DNA of 8,818 nt from Novosphingobium sp. (lineage in GTDB: Bacteria > Pseudomonadota > Alphaproteobacteria > Sphingomonadales > Sphingomonadaceae): contig VFKS01000326.1 in assembly GCA_009885425.1 (NCBI GenBank), positions 1 to 8,818 of the forward strand, written 5' to 3'. Below, in pieces: positions 5,730 through 8,818 of the stretch (positions within the stretch are counted from its first letter, which is position 1; every line of letters begins with the position of its first letter). The position numbers and the translations under genes were made by a program. Under the pieces are notes generated by a model. The model ran no database searches, had not been told where the DNA came from, and was given only the letters and a program-made list of their open reading frames with translations.

Positions 5730-7567
5730 TATTTGCCCTCCACCGCTGCATAGGCGCGTTCATCAAATTGCAGCGAGGCGAGCCGCGCATAGAGCCCGCC
5801 GTCCTTGACCAGCTGGTCATGGGTGCCGGTCTCGACAATCCGGCCTTTCTCCATCACCACGATCCGATCGGCATTGCGCACCGTGGCAAGGCGGTGGGCA
5901 ATTACCAGCGTGGTGCGGGTTTGCATCAGCCGGTCGAGCGCGTCCTGGACGAGCCGTTCGCTCTCAGCATCGAGCGCCGAGGTGGCCTCATCGAGCAGCA
6001 GCACTGGCGCATCGCGCAGCACCGCGCGGGCAATCGCGATCCGCTGGCGCTGTCCGCCCGAAAGCCGTGCGCCGCTTTCGCCAAGGTAGGTATCGAGCCC
6101 ATCGGGCAGTTCGCGCAGGAACGTTTCGGCATTGGCAGCGCGGGCCGCCTCCCAGATCGCCTCATCGCTCGCGGCCCAATCGCCATAACGCAGATTGTCG
6201 CGGGCCGAGGCGGCGAACAGCACGCCTTCCTGCGGAACCAGCGCCATCCGGCGGCGCAGCTCAGCGGGATCAACTGCGGTGATTGGCACACCATCGAACT
6301 TGATCGTGCCCGCTTGCGGATCGTAGAACCGTTCGGCCAGCTGGAACAGCGTGCTCTTGCCCGCCCCGGAAGGCCCGACAATCGCGACGGTTTCGCCCGG
6401 TTCCACGGTCAGCGAAAAACTGTCGAGAGCGGCCACTTCGAGCCGGGTCGGATAGCGGAAGGTCACCCCTTCGAACGCCAGCTTGCCACGCCCCGGACTA
6501 GGCAGCGCCAGCGGTCGTTCGGGCATTGCAATCAGCGGTTTTTCATTGAGCAGTTCGGCCAGCCGGCCAGCCGCCCCGGCCCCGCGCAGCAAATCGCCGT
6601 AGACCTCGCTGAGCGAGCCGAAGGCCCCGGCGACGATCACTGAGACAAACACGATCTGGGCGATCGTGCCGGTGGTGATTGTTCCTTCGGCCACCCCAAT
6701 CGCGCCTTGCCAGATCAGCAGGACGATTGCCCCAAATATCGCTGTGATGGCCAGACCACTGATCACCGCACGGAGCCGAATTCGGCGCTTGGCGGTGGCA
6801 AAGCTCAGTTCAACCGAATCGGCGAACCGGCGGCCTTCGCGGGCTTCCTGGTTGAACGCCTGGACCACTTTCATCGCCCCAAGCGTTTCGGAGACCATTG
6901 CGCCGATATCGGCGACCCGGTCCTGACTGGTGCGGGAAATCGTGCGAATCCGCCGCGCGAAGATCATCAGCGGGACCATGATCATGACAATCCCAAGCAG
7001 CAGTCCGGCGGTGAGCTTGGGCGCGAGCGAGAACAGGATTGCGACCCCGCCGACGCCCATGATCAGGTTCCGCAGAGCCATCGAAACAGCGGTGCCAACC
7101 ACCTGCTCGATCAGGGCGGTGTCCGATGTCATCCGCGAGGATATCTCGTTCGGGCTGTTTTCCTCAAAGAAGCCGGGCGAAAGCCGCAGCAGGTTGTCCT
7201 GCACTTTGAGCCGGATATCGGCGATCACACGCTCGCCGAGCCACGATACGAAATAGAACCGTACCGCCGTGCCCAAACCCAACACAGTGACGATCAGCAG
7301 CAGGTAGCGGAACCACCGCGCGATCGACTCGATATCCCCGCCAACACCAAATCCGCGGTCGATCACCAGCTTGAACCCGGCCGGGATCGCCAGAGTGGCG
7401 GTTGCCGTCACCGTCAACGCCAGGAGCGCTATGATCAGCTGCCGCGGATACTTGGCCACTTCGCGCCAGACCATCCGCAGCGGACCCAGATCGCGCGCAG
7501 GTGGCGGTTCGGAATTGGGTTTTTCGGGCTGCGGCGCGGGAACGGCGGCTGCGGGTTCGGAGCTCAT
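5729..7567 (-). CDS. MsbA-related ABC exporter, fused permease and ATPase
   Basis: A 612-residue half-transporter of the ABCB/MsbA type, expected to work as a homodimer in the inner membrane. After a Pro/Ala-rich cytoplasmic tail (residues 1-27), six membrane segments lie at about 44-64, 88-109, 163-180, 187-203, 270-290 and 300-320. The nucleotide-binding domain follows from about residue 365. Walker A is GPSGAGKST at 398-406 (K404), the signature LSGGQ at 502-506, Walker B LLLDEATSALD with D526 and catalytic E527, and the H-loop histidine is H558. All ATPase residues are intact. It resembles the alphaproteobacterial MsbA-related subfamily; the substrate (lipid, lipid-linked sugar or drug) cannot be told from sequence. 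It starts at ATG 7567 with AGGGCG seven bases upstream. It overlaps uppP by one base, which hints at a role in envelope lipid traffic (inference). It is divergent from phaZ. Confidence 0.93.
   Translation of the reverse strand: MSSEPAAAVPAPQPEKPNSEPPPARDLGPLRMVWREVAKYPRQLIIALLALTVTATATLAIPAGFKLVIDRGFGVGGDIESIARWFRYLLLIVTVLGLGTAVRFYFVSWLGERVIADIRLKVQDNLLRLSPGFFEENSPNEISSRMTSDTALIEQVVGTAVSMALRNLIMGVGGVAILFSLAPKLTAGLLLGIVMIMVPLMIFARRIRTISRTSQDRVADIGAMVSETLGAMKVVQAFNQEAREGRRFADSVELSFATAKRRIRLRAVISGLAITAIFGAIVLLIWQGAIGVAEGTITTGTIAQIVFVSVIVAGAFGSLSEVYGDLLRGAGAAGRLAELLNEKPLIAMPERPLALPSPGRGKLAFEGVTFRYPTRLEVAALDSFSLTVEPGETVAIVGPSGAGKSTLFQLAERFYDPQAGTIKFDGVPITAVDPAELRRRMALVPQEGVLFAASARDNLRYGDWAASDEAIWEAARAANAETFLRELPDGLDTYLGESGARLSGGQRQRIAIARAVLRDAPVLLLDEATSALDAESERLVQDALDRLMQTRTTLVIAHRLATVRNADRIVVMEKGRIVETGTHDQLVKDGGLYARLASLQFDERAYAAVEGK
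5736..5741 (-). promoter_or_regulatory. Ribosome binding site of uppP inside the ABC gene
   Basis: GGAGGG on the minus strand, with a six-base spacer (CAAATA) to the GTG start of uppP. It lies in the last codons of the ABC exporter gene, supports the GTG start and indicates coupled translation. Confidence 0.75.
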
Positions 7568-7651
7568 TGCCGCGCCCTAGCACATCGCTGCGCGCACGTA
7601 AGGGGGCTAATCTCGGCCTATGTTGCAATGCGGTGTCGCTGGGCTCGAGAA

Positions 7652-7668
7652 ATTGTGCATTGCACAAT
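7652..7668. promoter_or_regulatory. Perfect 17-bp palindrome, candidate operator (PhaR-like) between the ABC gene and phaZ
   Basis: ATTGTGCA-T-TGCACAAT is a perfect inverted repeat with 8-bp arms around a single central base. Its core TGC-N3-GCA fits the TGC/GCA dyad reported for PhaR regulators of PHA genes in alphaproteobacteria (CTGC-N3-GCAG in Rhodobacter sphaeroides, as I recall), though with G/C rather than C/G flanks. A weaker related element, TTGCAATGCG, is centred at about 7628, 32 bp away and hence three helical turns. The site lies 47 bp before the phaZ start and 85 bp before the ABC start, so it could serve either gene. Confidence 0.55.
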
Positions 7669-7699
7669 AAGCCGAATCCCGCCACCATGGCGCCGCCTC

Positions 7700-7705
7700 A
7701 GGAGG
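7700..7705 (+). promoter_or_regulatory. Consensus ribosome binding site that fixes the TTG start of phaZ
   Basis: AGGAGG, nine bases before TTG 7715. It is the strongest Shine-Dalgarno in the window and supports TTG rather than the ATG 36 bases further in as the phaZ start. Confidence 0.8.
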
Positions 7706-7714
7706 ATCGCCGCC

Positions 7715-8818
7715 TTGCTCTATACCGCCTACGAATTGCAGCGCTCGTGGATGAATGCCGCCAGCACATGGGCCTCGATCGGGTCGGAAATGCTCAGCAA
7801 TCCGGCATTACCGTTCGGCTATGGCACCGGCGGAACGGTCATGGCATCGGCGCTTGAGGTCTTCGCGCATGCCTCGGCCGCCTATGGCAAGCCGGCCTTC
7901 GATATCGAAACGGTCGAAGTGGACGGCACCAGCCATCCGGTAACCGAGGCGATCGTGCTGCATAAGCCATTCGGAAACCTGCTGCGCTTTACCCACGCCG
8001 GCCTGCCCAAGAATGCCCCGCGGCTGCTGATCGTTGCCCCGATGAGCGGGCATTTCGCGACGCTGCTGCGCGGCACGGTGGAGCGGATGCTGGAATCCCA
8101 TGAGGTTTACGTGACCGACTGGGCCGACGCCAAAATGGTTCCGCTGTCGGCCGGTGAATTCGATCTCGATGACTATATCGACTATGTGATCGGCTATCTG
8201 GAGCACATCGGACCCGGCGCGCATATGCTGGCGGTATGCCAGCCGTCGGTTCCGGCCTTTGCCGCGACCGCCGTCATGGCAGCCGATGGCCATCCCTGCC
8301 GCCCGCTGACGCTGACCATGATGGGCGGCCCGGTCGACACCCGTGAGGCGCCAACCAGCGTCAATGACGTGGCGATGCAGCGCCCGATCGAATGGTTCCG
8401 CCACACCGTAATCGCTACCGTGCCGCTCCAATATCCCGGCGCCGGGCGGCGGGTCTATCCCGGCTTCCTGCAGTTGGCCGGGTTCATGAGCATGAACCTG
8501 GGCAACCACATGATGAGCCACTACCATATGTTCCAGCATCTGGTCGCAGGCGCGGATGAAGACGCCGATGCGACCAAGGCGTTCTATGACGAATACCGCG
8601 CGGTTTGCGACCTTAACGCGGCCTATTACCTCCAGACGGTCGAAGAGGTGTTCCAGAAGCATTCGTTACCCAACGGCACATTCATGCACCGCGGCAAGCG
8701 GGTCGATCTGGGCGCGATCACCGATACCGCGATTCTGGCAGTCGAAGGCGAGCGCGATGACATTTCCGGGATTGGCCAGACCAAGGCCGCACTGAAGCTG
8801 ACCACTGGCCTTTCGGAA
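7715..8818 (+). CDS. phaZ: Intracellular polyhydroxyalkanoate depolymerase, 3' end cut by window edge
   Basis: The first 368 residues of an intracellular PHA (PHB) depolymerase; full-length members are around 400-420 residues. It hydrolyses stored polyhydroxyalkanoate granules to release hydroxyacids as carbon and energy source. The N-terminus LLYTAYELQRSWM and the blocks RLLIVAPMSGHFATLLRGTV, VYVTDWADAKMVPL, HMLAVCQPSVPAFAAT and ILAVEGERDDISGIGQTK are typical. The nucleophile is a cysteine, C175 in AVCQPSVP, as in Ralstonia eutropha PhaZ1 (Cys183), instead of the serine of extracellular enzymes. The acid residue is D348 or D349 in ERDDI; the catalytic histidine lies beyond the right edge. 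The start is TTG 7715 with AGGAGG nine bases upstream, and the family N-terminus begins exactly there. A palindrome 47 bp before the start is a candidate regulatory site. Confidence 0.95.
   Translation, partial: MLYTAYELQRSWMNAASTWASIGSEMLSNPALPFGYGTGGTVMASALEVFAHASAAYGKPAFDIETVEVDGTSHPVTEAIVLHKPFGNLLRFTHAGLPKNAPRLLIVAPMSGHFATLLRGTVERMLESHEVYVTDWADAKMVPLSAGEFDLDDYIDYVIGYLEHIGPGAHMLAVCQPSVPAFAATAVMAADGHPCRPLTLTMMGGPVDTREAPTSVNDVAMQRPIEWFRHTVIATVPLQYPGAGRRVYPGFLQLAGFMSMNLGNHMMSHYHMFQHLVAGADEDADATKAFYDEYRAVCDLNAAYYLQTVEEVFQKHSLPNGTFMHRGKRVDLGAITDTAILAVEGERDDISGIGQTKAALKLTTGLSE

Noticed and set aside
5768..6643. Plus-strand open frame of 291 codons opposite the ABC exporter
   Set aside because: It is antisense to an intact ATPase domain with all ABC motifs; the same applies to plus-strand frames over ppk2 and minus-strand frames over phhA.
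7687..7857. ATG-initiated plus-strand frame overlapping the phaZ start
   Set aside because: It is in a different frame from phaZ, encodes nothing recognisable and lacks a ribosome binding site; AGGAGG lies after this ATG and fits the TTG of phaZ.
7808..8662. Minus-strand open frame of 284 codons opposite phaZ
   Set aside because: PhaZ motifs read cleanly on the plus strand; the antisense frame is a by-product of GC-rich codon use.

Overview
The window looks like ordinary core chromosome of a GC-rich alphaproteobacterium, most likely of the order Sphingomonadales (Sphingomonadaceae/Erythrobacteraceae). I infer this from overall protein similarity, the GC-rich codon use, the MsbA-related ABC exporter and the pairing of intracellular polymer-storage enzymes (PPK2, PhaZ). 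I see no tRNA, rRNA, insertion sequence, integrase, CRISPR array or island boundary, and no convincing new multi-gene system. The interesting signals are small: a decayed catalytic domain fused to RibA, a perfect palindrome in front of phaZ, and a structured intergenic stretch ending in a strong terminator.

Layout, left to right. Positions 1-1834 (minus): xth (exonuclease III) followed by ribA (GTP cyclohydrolase II, running off the left edge), overlapping by four bases (GTGA). Positions 1835-2116: intergenic region with a clear intrinsic terminator (minus direction), a 10-bp tandem repeat and several possible RNA stems. Positions 2117-3005 (minus): a LolA-type periplasmic lipoprotein carrier and rpmG (ribosomal protein L33). 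Positions 3116-3913 (minus): a PPK2-type polyphosphate kinase, divergent from phhA (phenylalanine 4-hydroxylase, plus, 3982-4923) across 68 bp. Positions 4920-7567 (minus): an MsbA-related ABC exporter and uppP (undecaprenyl-diphosphatase), joined by a one-base stop/start overlap. uppP runs convergently into phhA, and the two stop codons share a TTAA palindrome. Positions 7715-8818 (plus): phaZ (intracellular polyhydroxyalkanoate depolymerase), starting at TTG behind a consensus Shine-Dalgarno and running off the right edge.

How the genes fit together: most are housekeeping genes. LolA, the ABC exporter and UppP serve the cell envelope (lipoprotein sorting, lipid or drug export, undecaprenyl phosphate recycling). 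PPK2 and PhaZ mobilise two storage polymers, polyphosphate and PHA. PhhA opens phenylalanine degradation, RibA opens riboflavin synthesis, and Xth repairs abasic DNA. The two tight overlaps (xth-ribA and ABC-uppP) are the best evidence for shared transcription. The ABC/phaZ divergent intergenic region carries the best candidate operator.
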